Shown here: positions 21,480 through 36,746 of the stretch, one piece after another
Position numbering within the stretch: the first letter of the stretch is position 1
How the letters are laid out: each line of letters begins with the position of its first letter
NCBI RefSeq assembly: GCF_002999335.1
Contig: NW_020312182.1
Location: 1 to 52,594, forward strand
From: Cyclospora cayetanensis
Lineage: Eukaryota > Apicomplexa > Conoidasida > Eucoccidiorida > Eimeriidae
Direction: 5' to 3'
Length of the DNA stretch: 52,594 nucleotides
Position numbers and translations under genes: made by a program
The notes under the pieces: generated by a model
Databases searched by the model: none
Told to the model about the DNA's origin: nothing
The model's input: only the letters and a program-made list of their open reading frames with translations

Positions 21480-22356
21480 ATGCAGCGACTTGCCAGGCCG
21501 CTTCTTGCGGCAACAGAGCTTCCCACCCCGGTAAGCCTGCCTTTCCTGCCCTTCCCACTCTATCACCGCAAAAGGTTATGAAAATCAAGCGCATTTTGTT
21601 GTGTGGTGGGGGCCTACTGAGCCACTGCCTTTTTAACAGCCTGCGCACCAGGGGAGCGGTTAGCGCATGAGCTGTACAGTCCCCATAGCTGGTTTTTCAG
21701 ACGCTGGTTGTGAGTACGTCTTTTGTACTTCGTAATGAGTACACGGCTCTCCATTCGTTTTATGCGCAACGCGAGCTGTACGTTGGCGCCGTCATTGCAC
21801 TGTGCCTGCGCTGTGTTTTAGCCAATGGGCACGGGGGTTGTCTTTGAACACGTTCTGCCAGTGAAGTTCGCCCTCAGCGGGCCGAAGTGGTGCGCAGTGG
21901 TTGCTTCCGGCTTAGCGGGTGCCTTCTCCGGCAATTTCTTCTTCAAGAATCTCATCATGTGCAGAAACCCCCCCAACGTACGCACCATCACGTATACACG
22001 AAAATATACACGTCGAGCGCTAATTGTTGCGGTCCCCCAGTTTACGTGGGCTGGTAGCTGGGCCCCTAAGGACGCATTGATATATCAGAGGCCTCTTCGT
22101 CTGTCCTTTTCCCCCCCCTCCCTCATCTATCTCGGTGGCGTTCTATCCCTTTTCCTCTCCCTCCCACGTCCCTGCTCCCTTACCCTTGGATGGGATTCTG
22201 TTGCATTTTTGAGAGGACACACTGCCCTGGCTGCGCCAGCTCATGCCTTCTAGTCGTTAAACGCCCTTTCTGTATGTTTCTTTTGCGGTACAGCCACCCA
22301 GAGACCCCAATGAAACTGCACCCGAGCGCCACCCCCATGCGCCTGAGGACGAATGA
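21480..22356 (+). CDS. Small single-span membrane protein, 89 aa, possibly mitochondrial
   Basis: Three phase-0 exons: 21480-21530, 21822-21977 and 22294-22356. Splice sites are clean (CCG|GTAAGC, TTTTAG|CCA, AAC|GTACGC, TACAG|CCA). The protein starts MQRLARPLLAATELPTP, an Arg/Leu/Ala-rich end that could be a mitochondrial presequence. It has one likely membrane span (about residues 39-61, KWCAVVASGLAGAFSGNFFF) and a Pro/Glu/Asp/His-rich tail. I do not recognise the family. The layout is like small accessory subunits of mitochondrial respiratory or ATP-synthase complexes, which have diverged strongly in apicomplexans, but that is only an inference. Start choice: the ATG at 21480 is the only one giving an intact frame through all three exons. 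Confidence 0.55.
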
Positions 22357-24426
22357 GGATTTCCTGCAACACTGCCACATCAAGCCGCGCTTTATCCGCG
22401 TCGATTGTTGGTTGTTTCGATGTTGCTGCTCTCTTCGCTCTATCCTCTAGAAGGAACTGGCGTGCGCGTACGTTGCATGCAGCCACGCGGCCGTGCGCCT
22501 CCATGTAAAGACCGCTCGTAGAACGCGCGCGCTGAGCGTCAGTGCACTAGCTGTCCTCCCAATTCACCTGAGGCCACTGCGTTCGCGGCTTCACGGCGAT
22601 CACTAGCCTTTTGCGTGATTTCGTCTTCCTGCGCCGGGAAGTTGCAACAGTGGTAGCGGCTATACTCAGCCCGCCCCAGAACCGTCGTGCGTAACCCCGA
22701 AAACTTGCAAAATCCGTTCGGGGCGAGCAGTTTTAAAAGATATATACATATATACACGCCAAAGAACGAAGCGGCTGCCGCAAAGTGCCGCGTGCGAATA
22801 GACCCCCTTGACGTGGGATCAATGCGGCATGACTGGAGGAAGCTCGAAATCTAGGGCACGTACCGGTTGAGGGAGGGTTCGAACCCCGCAGCTGATGGGC
22901 ATTTTTCTGTAGATTGGTGCCTTTCAGGCCTTGCACGTGAATGCCAATGGCGTGCTTTCTCATAGGCATTCATTGCACTCCCTCAGGCTGCAAAGCTACA
23001 CTCCCTACTCCTGGGCTATGCCACTCGTTTCGGTGTCGGCTGCGTCACAAGTGTATTCTGCAAGCCTAACTGTATCTTAGGCAGCAAAAGCGACATCGAG
23101 GCTGCTCTCCCTGTGTCCTGGCTTTCCTTATTGCTTTCCGCCAATAAAAAGTATAGCAGAGTCCTACATCACTCTAGGTCCCCTTTGAATTTTTGACATA
23201 TGGAGAAGGAAGAGGGCTCTCGCTTGCTGCCTCTATCCATTCTGTTCACCTTTCTCCTTCATTTTCGCCGACGGCAGGGGATTCTTTATTTCCCAAAGCT
23301 GCGCCAAGTCTCCGGGGCGGCAGGACTCGAACACGATTGTGCGCTGCACGCAAACGCACAGAGAGAGAAGTTGATCAACGCGTATGAGTCGTTGTGTTCT
23401 GCCTCTTGCTTGCAAGCGCTTCATCGAAAAACTGAAACCGCGGGCACAGCACTTGCACGCTCAGAGCCCAGCTAGTGCGTAGCAGCGCGCAAGGTGTTGC
23501 GGTTCCTCTTGACTGCCTCCGTCGTTGCATCCGTTCCCCTTCAAAAGTTCGAGCTGCATGCACGGGAATCCCGTTTTCGCGAGAATGCAAGAGGCTGACC
23601 ACTTCAGACTGCCCCTTCTAGCGTCCAAATCTCTCAGCCCAACCCGCACGGCTACCGAGAAAAACACGAACCCCGTCAGAGGAAACGTGTGCAAGCACAG
23701 CAAACATGGCGTCCTACTGCTTAGTGGACACCCCAGACAGATTCATCGTTGCACGTTTTCGTATGTGTCTGTCCTTCAGCCAACAGGAGGGCTGCGGTTC
23801 ACTCGCGCGCGCTTCACTCATGGGAGACAAGCAGCCTTCATTCCCATCCCTAAACCCGAAGGGCGAGCCTGATGCCTCAAAACAGACACCCCTCCTGCTC
23901 GCTTCGCCAGTGCACGCATGCTGGACTGCGCTGCGTAACAGCGGCCTCCTACCTTCGAAATCGGCGTGGTGGGGTCTTTAAGGACCGTAAGACAAAGTGT
24001 TTCTGCCGCGTCGCTTCCGTTTGCTTGCCTCCACAGGATTCGTCCGTCGGAACTGAAGGAAACTCCCTTCGCGCGTGCAGTGTCAGAGCAAGAATAAAGA
24101 TTCTTTGGCGGTCCCACGCAGAGCAGGGGTGTCCCGTACGTCCCCCTTGCATGAGCCAGCAGCAAACTTCTTTCCCTGAGGCACAAAGGCAGCGCCGCAG
24201 CCGCGTAAGCCAAGCCCTCTTGGAACACGCATGCACACACGCATGCCTGCCCGCCGCGGGTTGGGGAGAAAAAGAGGGCTCTCTCTGCAAGACAAGGGCA
24301 ACCGTGTCTCGGGAGGCGCAGTTCAGTTTCCTTTGTGCCTGAGTTGCATCGTCTTTAGCCGGGGGGAGGGGGGGAGAGGTTAAGCTGTTTAACTCGGGGG
24401 GCGGAAGGGGGGCGAAGGCGTGGGGC
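22357..24426. other. Intergenic region downstream of the GalNAc-transferase gene
   Basis: Should contain the 3' UTRs of two convergent genes. Several long open frames on both strands (for example at 23.8-24.3 kb) lack splice support and overlap each other. I see no gene in it. Confidence 0.45.
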
Positions 24427-27400
24427 TTACGCTATGAAGGTGAAGCCTTGCGTGCCGAGTTCTCCGTGGCACCAGAAGACCGAAAGGGGAGATCCCGCGT
24501 ACCGCTGCTGGAGTGCATCCAGACAGTAGTTCGTGTCTTTTTTGCTGCGTATTTCCACTGCCTGCTCTCTCCAGGCCTCAAGGGCCTTGTAGGCCTCGTA
24601 GCCTTCTGTCAGCTGCTTAGGGAAATACAGGGGAGAAGGAAAGGGCGGCCACGCCCACTGCTGACGCGCGTCTCCCGCTGTGCAGCGGCTCCACGTTAAC
24701 ACCCACTTTCCCTGAGAGCCACCAGGCACACACGTACACACATATCTATATATATACATATCTATATATGTACATATATATATACATACATATATATATA
24801 TATACATACATATATATATCTACATATACATATACATACACACATACAGACACATACATACACACATACAGACACATACAGACACACATACATACAGACA
24901 CATACAGACACATACAGACACATACAGACACATACATACAGACACATACATACACACATACAGACACATACATACAGACACATACATACATACATACATA
25001 CACACAGACACGCGCTGCAGGGAAGCAAGGAATGCAAGGAATGCAAGGAGGGCAGGCATTCGCGCAGTCAGAAATACCGAGACAGGCCAGGTGACGGCAT
25101 TGGGTGCCATGCACAAAAACGTACCAACGCTTCATCTTCAGCAAGCCCCAAGCAGTGGTCTTCGTAAGGCCCCTGTCCCGTCCATCGAATGCTCCCTTCC
25201 GCCGCATCGAAAGCCATGTGCCCTACCAACTGCTGCTTCGTGCACTTTTCGAATACCCCCGGCGGCTTCATGCAGAGACGGCTCCGACTGACCTTGCCTG
25301 TACCGATGAACCGCAGCTGCTTGGACTCGCTGCGAGACAACGACGCAACAGCGTGATCCAAGCAGGCCACACACACAGCAAGCGGGTAGGGAGGTGCATG
25401 CGACAGCTTCAAATGCCACGCAGAGGGGGTGCCGCGGTGGAACCCCTGGGAAAGTCAGGGATGCGGGCAGCATCGATCTCCTCACTCAGTCCGTGAATGC
25501 TGACTGGCGTACTGCGGGATTCTCAGCATTCGCAGCTTCAAGCGAGTTGCGGGGGCATAAGCCCTTCTTCTGTGTCTGTTTTCTATGGGTGCTTTCTAAG
25601 AACATGCCCCCTTCGAGCCGTGTCCAAATCTACAGAATGCCACAGGCTACGGACGACTGCCCTGTTTGCGGCTGCGCCCCTCAGCAGAATCCTTACTAGG
25701 AGCACTCTCCCGCAGCAGGAATCGTGGTGGCTTACTTGATGAGCATAAATCCTTGGTTGCCTAGTTGTCCGTGGCACTGATAGAGACCCACAGTGTTCCC
25801 TACGTCGGTCTCCCCTAAAGCATCCAAACAGATATTTGGACGGTACACACTTCTTACGTCTCCTATCCCGGAAAGAGCTGTGTTTAGGTCCCTGAACTCG
25901 TGGTTAGGATCCACCTCCTTGAGAAACCAATGTATGTCTTTGCACTGGAGCTTCTCCTTCAGCTTCAGCATCTGAGGGCCGCCTCGCGGAAAAGCAAACA
26001 GAACCGTGCAAGAGAGGTAGAGGCGAACAGAGGTAGAGACACCTGAGGCAAGGCCGGCGATAGGTGGTGACAGGCAGGGCTAGGCTTTCAAATCTAGGCG
26101 ACCCCGCAAGGGAACGTCAAGAAAGTAAGCAATTCGAAGGCGAAAGCGCATCCCAAGCTTCTACATTCATGGGGTCAGCAGCAGGGTAGCAGGAATTTCG
26201 ATTCACGGATATCACCTCCGTCCTAATAGCCAGCTGCGGTACAGTGCACTGCAATCACTAGGAATGAAGCGCTATACAAATTGCAGCCCCTCATAAATGG
26301 ACCTTTGAACAAATACGAAAACTAGAAACGGAAAGGCTCTCCCTCTGCACCTTGGAAGTGTCTGCCAGTAGCGGTTCAGAGTGCGACAAATGAAAAGAAT
26401 TGAATGCTGCGGCCAAAGGAAGGTAGTCGCCCATCCAAAGCTGAGCCGTTCGCATTCTGTTCCTCCAAACACTCCCAGCTGGCACGTGGTAGCCGGTACC
26501 TCCCTGAAAGAGCAAGGCAGAAGCGACAAATGAGGCATTCAAAATGCAAAGCTCCCACCATGTATCGTGACCCCCTACCCTCGCTGGCCCTCAATTTTGA
26601 AAGTTAGCACACCCATCGCGAACATGGAGAGTCAAAATCATGAAATAACGTGGAAGCAGAAAAGAGAGAAGTGCGCGGGGCCCCTTGCATCAGGAGAGCA
26701 GAATATCTTTTCTAAAAGGTAGGGACTAGCGGAACCAGCGTAGCCACTTTAGTACTATAGTGGGTGCTGATGAAGCATGCAAGCACTTTAGCAATGTGTC
26801 CGTTTTCTAAGTGATCCGCTTCTTCCGCTTTGGCTGCTAGATGAAGAAGGATCTATGCTTGCTGTAATGAAGGATGCGTCTCACAGATCTAAATATGTGA
26901 TATACGTTGGCACAAGGCGCGCATTCAAGTTTTGCGCCGCACATCCAGATTCTAAAACTGAACTCCACGTTTTCGGCCCCCCACATGCTGAAGCCCTCGT
27001 CGTACCTGAATCAGTTCAAATAGTTGACACTATAGCCCAATCCTCAACGGCGAACCACCGCTCATCCCTATCCCCAATGAGGTAACGCCCTCAGCTTGAC
27101 ACATATGCAATCCCCGGCACATCATAGCTGCAACAGGCAATCTACAATCTTGACCTCAGAGCAACTCTCCCCCACTAACTAAGACCACATCAGATCGTTT
27201 CTCAACTATCGCAACCCCTGACACCCGAATCCTGTATGTGGAGGCCTTCGCGTGTTGCGTGCTTCATAAAGTCACCAAACAGGTCGGTTACGCGGGCGAA
27301 CTGTATTTCAGTACCTAGTTGTTTCAGAGTCTAGAAATCTAGGAGTCACCATCAGGCGGTGCTTTGCCTAAACTAATAAAAGATTTCATCTATTTTGCTG

Positions 27401-30205
27401 GTTCACGTTTACTTCTCATTGGCTATAAGTCCGTTCAAGGGCCTAGGAAGAATGCTTAAACTTGTCTGCCTCACCCTCCGATTTCAAAGAACGTGTCTTT
27501 TCTGAAAGCCAAAAGGCCTCCTCCGTGCATGGGAGACGGCATTGCACTTGTACTTCCCCAAAACCCTGCAACTTGAGACTTTTCCTGGACGTTCCAATCA
27601 AAGGACACGAAGCACCTACAAACCAACAAGGCAGACACCAGGATACAATACGACGGAAAGTGCTACCATGAAGGTTCTTTCTCTAGTTGGGACTTTGCAC
27701 AATAAACGGCAAAAGCCACAAGAATGAGTGATTCACTTGGACAGGAATCATATGAATGAACAACAAAAGGGTCTATAGGCTATACTAATAAACAGCCCAC
27801 AAGTCCGGAAGCGCATCTCCACCGTTCGGCTACCTCCAGCCTTGCATGTATTTCGCACTGTCGCCTCACGCAAGTCGTCAACGAAGGAAGCATCAGTGTA
27901 TCTGCTCTGGCTGGAGCTAGTTTTAGCGAATTTGCAGAGCCAGTATTTCAATCATCTCCCTCAAGTGCTCTCCCCTCCCCCGTAGCAATAAATGCCGACA
28001 GCTATCAGAGAACAAGCATCCCACATGCCCTCTCAGGTTCACGTTGAATCCCCCCACCCTGCTCATTTCCCCGCTTCAATTGCTCCTATTTCTTGACCTC
28101 TACCTCTCACCCAATGCCCGAGTCTTTGGTATAATCAAAGCTGGTTGCGACGATCGACAGCGTTTGAGGAAATACAAACGACTTTGGCGATTCCTGTATT
28201 CTAAGTAGCTGCGGCTCCAGCCATCCTTCATTGACTTCGATATGGCTGTCCAAGATTACAACGACAGGCGCTTTAGCAGATCTTATCCCCCGCATTCTTG
28301 CAGGCACTATGCCGCTCCTCTGTTCCATTCGAATCTGCGGCACTCAGACAGCACCGCGAGACCGGCAGCCCAGAAAAGCAGATGTCTGCCTGGAAGCAGA
28401 AAACTAGCTTGAGGGGGATACTTTGAGAGTGCATCAAGGCCCGTGCAGGCAGCTGAAAAAAAATCTGCGTCGCAAGCGCAGACTCCTGTCATGGTTGCTT
28501 CAGAGAGCAGAAAGAATACGCTGTTTGTTTTCCATGGCCAGACCGGCATATGCCAGCGGCTGGGTTGTACTTAATTGCGCACGTGAGGCCGCGATGCGGC
28601 AAGAGGACCTGCAGCGCAGCTCGCTTCTTTACTCCTTACCAGCCTGACTTTCGGAAGATAAGGAAGATATTGTTCCACTTCGTTGCCTGGAAGCAGTGCT
28701 GTGGTGTTAGAAAAGTCATCCACCAAGATGATTTCTCGCACGAGAGGAGGAGGTGTGAAGTTAAGGATCGAATGCACAGATCGTAGGAGAGTGGACATGG
28801 GCTCGTTGTGGTACGTAATGACAATCGCCACGTCCAAGTTGTCGCTGAGTTCCTGCAAATTGTAATCCACGTTTTTGCACGCAGGAGCTCTGAAACAATT
28901 GCAGAGAGCAAAAACACACACACAGCACAGCACAGCACAGTGGTGTGCTTAATGGATCCTGGAGAGCATACAAAGAGGCGAATCCAAGGAAAGCTATTGA
29001 GGCTCCAAAAGGCCTTTTTTGTTTTGAGGGGTCGCTGCAGAACCCATTGTGAGAGTCATTAAAAGGTAGGAATGCGCAGCAAACGAGGACACCAAGCAAG
29101 AAGGCTGCGGCTGTGTTTTACCGGTTGTCTGGTGGATGCCGATCTAGTGGCAGGGCGTCTGAAAGCTTCAAGTAAAAGCCTCCCCCACTTTTTAGTTCCT
29201 CCGTCTTGTTTACCTGATCATAAAGCAAAACTTCCTTCTAGACACCTTCAGAACATATTTCCCCAAAGTGCGTGCGAAAATTGAAATGTGAGAAGCACAA
29301 TGAAAGGAAGAGAACAGAATAAAAGGTACAAACGCAAAACGAAAGACGGCAAGAGTTCGAAGAGAAGATCCGTACTGAAGGGGCGTCTATGGGGCCGGGC
29401 ATATCCGCTGGCGTCCAAAGAAACTTTCCTTCGGCTGTTACTCCCAGCTGCCCGTGCAGCGCTTCACTGCTGCATCCAGGAAAGACCGCCAGAGAATTAA
29501 ACCAGCCACGGCTCTTGGGGCGGAGTCCTTTTAAGAAAGTGCTTGATCCGACATAGGGGGGCTTCTTATCCGTTCCTGCATACTCTTCTGCTAATACTCG
29601 GAGGTCGGCTGTTGTAAGGCTTTTTTCTGGTGAAGTAAATACAAGTAGGGAAACAGCGCTACCGTGGACGTGGAGTCACAAAAAGTAAACAAAGAAGGGT
29701 AAAAGGGTGAACAGGTACGATGTACAAGATCCCACAGTACGGCTTTACAGGTATTAAATGAACAAGAGGGGCATAGCTGGATAGTATGGATCATCCACTT
29801 ACCACCTATTTCCTGCCCGAGGGGCCCTGGACCCTTAAGTACCGGCCTGGATACTAGGTACGCGTGTGCATTGCGTGTGACTTGGAAAAAGATGAATATT
29901 TGCGTCAAAATGCATATCATTAGGAGGAGGAATAGGGCGCAAGAGCGCCACGAAGATTGCCAATTCGTAATTCTGCTCGGAATCTGGCAGAATCGCCAAC
30001 GCCATCGTCTGGAAGCTTCTCTTGAATGATGAGAATGGCGCGAAACAACCATAAATTCACTAGACGAACTGGTGGTCGTAGAGCCGCAGCTGCCCAGGCC
30101 TGGCGGGCTCAGTCGAGTCCTTCTAACTGAAAAAGATCCGCTATTGCTACCTTCCGTATGAAGCCGCGGGAGGAATCCCGTGTGAGGGGACCCATGCAAA
30201 ATCAT
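24427..30205 (-). CDS. Polypeptide N-acetylgalactosaminyltransferase with ricin-type lectin domain, 753 aa
   Basis: Family GT27; starts mucin-type O-glycosylation by moving GalNAc from UDP-GalNAc to Ser/Thr in the Golgi. Eleven exons: 30205-29803, 29626-29376, 29213-29122, 28889-28640, 28334-28111, 27615-27475, 27005-26885, 26503-26351, 25971-25736, 25329-25125 and 24612-24427. Every joint is in phase; together they give 754 codons including the stop. Type II topology: a cytosolic Ser/Arg-rich tail of about 88 residues, a membrane span at about 89-107 ([17 protein letters not shown]), then a stem. The catalytic part has [28 protein letters not shown] and the metal-binding LDSH (361-363). The Gal/GalNAc-T motif is [17 protein letters not shown] ricin-B domain from about residue 546 has CLDA...[12 protein letters not shown] in the first repeat, a degenerate middle, and CLDA...[12 protein letters not shown] in the third. 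Toxoplasma homologues act in cyst-wall glycosylation; the role here is inferred. Confidence 0.95.
24726..25012. repeat. ACATACAGACAC-type microsatellite in a GalNAc-transferase intron
   Basis: TATATA/CATATA units at the left pass into about 170 bp of ACATACAGAC and ACACATAC units. It lies in the last intron, between the exons at 25125 and 24612, so it does not interrupt coding. Confidence 0.95.
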
Positions 30206-31042
30206 CTGGAATGGAAGGCTTAGTCCGTCAGATGCCCAAGGGGACAGTCAAGGAGGTACGTGGCTATATGTCATGCTTAAATTTAGCTCTTCGGCAGAGC
30301 GGCAAATTCCTCATTCCTTAGCATGACGCGGCTGGTTATGCGGTTGATTTGTTCCAGGTTTCTGGTAGAGTTAATTGGTGTCAGGGGGGCAGCAATGATC
30401 ACACTGGCTGGCAAGTGCGGTAGCAGATGAAAGGGCACTCTGCAGTGTCTCTCGTAATAAAAATATCCCAAAGTATGTAACTTCAGAATGCCAATGCTGA
30501 TTCGACGAAGAATCGCGAGAATGAGGGATTTTAACACCGCGTTTCAATGCCAGAAACGATTTCCGCAGAACTGGCGCTTAGCGCCCAGCGACCGAGTCCC
30601 CCAGACTTGGGCTTTATCCCCCGTAAACATCACCCATCCAGTAAAGTTCAGAGCGTTAGTATCTGATTTAGTAGCTTAAGACAGAGTTATTACCGATTTC
30701 ATCCGCGCAGCCTCTGGAACTTGGACCTCTACAGAGTGTGTGCCGGTGGACTGCAGAACTGCAGCACCAACTTTTCCTTGAACTCGACTGTTTGCGCGCC
30801 TTTCCCCATCTTCCGCTCCGTACATGTATTGTTAGTTGGCTATGTAAGTGTTTGATCGCTCAATGTCTCGCCCGTTCACTAATGTTCCACTGCTATGCAT
30901 GCTGTCCTTCAGCGCCAGAGGCACGCGCATAACAGTCCTTTTTCCTGCGTGAAGCAGTGCATACAGACTGCATACTGCCCGTAAAGTGAAAGATTTTTAA
31001 AACCTGCTGGCGTGGAGCCACTTTCTCCTACTGACTCAGCTC
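30206..31042. other. Region upstream of the GalNAc-transferase start codon
   Basis: Should hold the GalNAc-transferase promoter. A minus-strand open frame at 30283-30537 has no splice or homology support. I see nothing else in it. Confidence 0.4.
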
Positions 31043-31217
31043 TCAGTAGTAGCCATCCTCACGAAACTCAGATTCATCAATGACCTTCGCATGTTCAAAG
31101 TTCAGGCCCTCGTACTCCATCCCATGGACAGTAAGACCCAGTGCTGCCACATCGTAGTCTAAATATTCTATGATGCACACGTCCCTCTGCTCTGGGTGTA
31201 CCGTGAAGCCACACATG
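31043..31217 (-). CDS. C-terminal exon of an unidentified conserved-looking protein
   Basis: After an acceptor (GTGTTAG) on the minus strand the frame reads FTVHPEQRDVCIIEYLDYDV, then VHGMEYEGLNFEHAKVI, and ends DESEFREDGYY before a stop at 31043-31045. The acidic, tyrosine-rich composition is very protein-like and unlike the flanking DNA. Just upstream (about 31309-31370) a frame reads LPSVDDLKRQIAKVHI and meets a GTGGGT donor in matching phase, suggesting a ubiquitin-fold-like start, but I could not find its acceptor. The rest of the gene, if real, lies between 31.3 and 32.1 kb. It is not part of the flanking PGM or GalNAc-transferase genes, whose ends are both accounted for. Confidence 0.4.
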
Positions 31218-31219
31218 CT

Positions 31220-32172
31220 AACACATGCCACACGGTTGGTAGGGCAGCCTCAGGTAGCTGGAGCTACTCCTGTCTCTATTCGAACCACAAGCACATGCCG
31301 CTACCCACCATATGTGCACTTTAGCAATCTGGCGTTTGAGGTCATCAACAGAAGGAAGTTGCAGATCACACAGTTATGGCATCGAGTGAATAGTACCAAT
31401 TCCTGGAGCTAACGTAACGGTGCGGGCCAAGCAAGTTGCATTCTTCAAACGCATCTAGCGGCTTCTGCATAAAGCGGAGGCTTTTTGTTACTGAGTAGGT
31501 GCAAGTTTTCTCCCAACATCTCACTTGTCCATCCCTATAAGTGAACCACTAAGCTTCAATCCGAAAAGTGCTTGTTTAGAACTAGTTGCATTGTTTGGGT
31601 GGCGATGCACGCTAGTAGCACTGTTCTGGAGAGCATGTTGGCATGGACAGGGCTACTTGTACACTTCTGTTCCGATGTGGTATGACGTAGCTTTACAGTG
31701 AGGCTCTGGTGGTGACTGCAGTCACACCTGTGGGGCTTTCACAGCCAAATAAGCCCAATCTAGGTATGTTCGTATGGATATCTAGCCAGCTAAATGCGTG
31801 CAGAAGCTTCCGTTAAATGTACAAAAAAGTCTAATCTGGGAAACAAACAGAACTATGTACGCAAGAGACGTCGGGAGTATCCACGTCACGAAATTAAATT
31901 CCTAGCGCCATTCTACATCTGCCAATTTACGGAAGTGGCATCGCGTGAGTATATCGGAAAACGGACTACTGCAAAGCAGCAATGCCAGGCGGAAGCCCGC
32001 ATTCGACTTCTCCTCGTGGCTTTATACCAGAAAAGGGCATCTCCTAGTCTGTGGCTTCATGTAGTCCTCAACGCGCGCTATGCGACAGTGCGAGCAACAG
32101 TAAAACAGGTATGCAGAAGCAAAGGCATGCATGACTGTGCTGGTTCTGTTCTAGGTGTGACAGGAAATTTGC
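31220..32172. other. Region between the orphan exon and the PGM stop codon
   Basis: Apart from the possible exon at about 31309-31370 noted with the orphan exon, I see no supported gene. A plus-strand open frame at 31794-32180 (Lys/Arg-rich) has no splice or family support and is antisense to the region where the PGM 3' UTR should be. Confidence 0.35.

Positions 32173-36746
<4,574 letters not shown>

Noticed and set aside
22790..22905. tRNA-like T-arm (GGTTCGAACCC) near 22880
   Set aside because: The T-stem pairs at only about three positions and no acceptor, D-arm or anticodon stem could be found on either strand.
23300..23360. GACTCGAACAC, possible minus-strand tRNA end
   Set aside because: No 5-bp T-stem and no matching acceptor stem upstream.
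23818..24342. Overlapping 140-156-codon frames on both strands downstream of the GalNAc-transferase stop
   Set aside because: They lack splice sites and recognisable motifs, and the transferase ends at a defined stop at 24427.
24746..25207. Cys/Val/Tyr-rich and Thr/His/Tyr-rich open frames
   Set aside because: They are translations of the ACATACAGAC microsatellite in an intron of the GalNAc-transferase gene.
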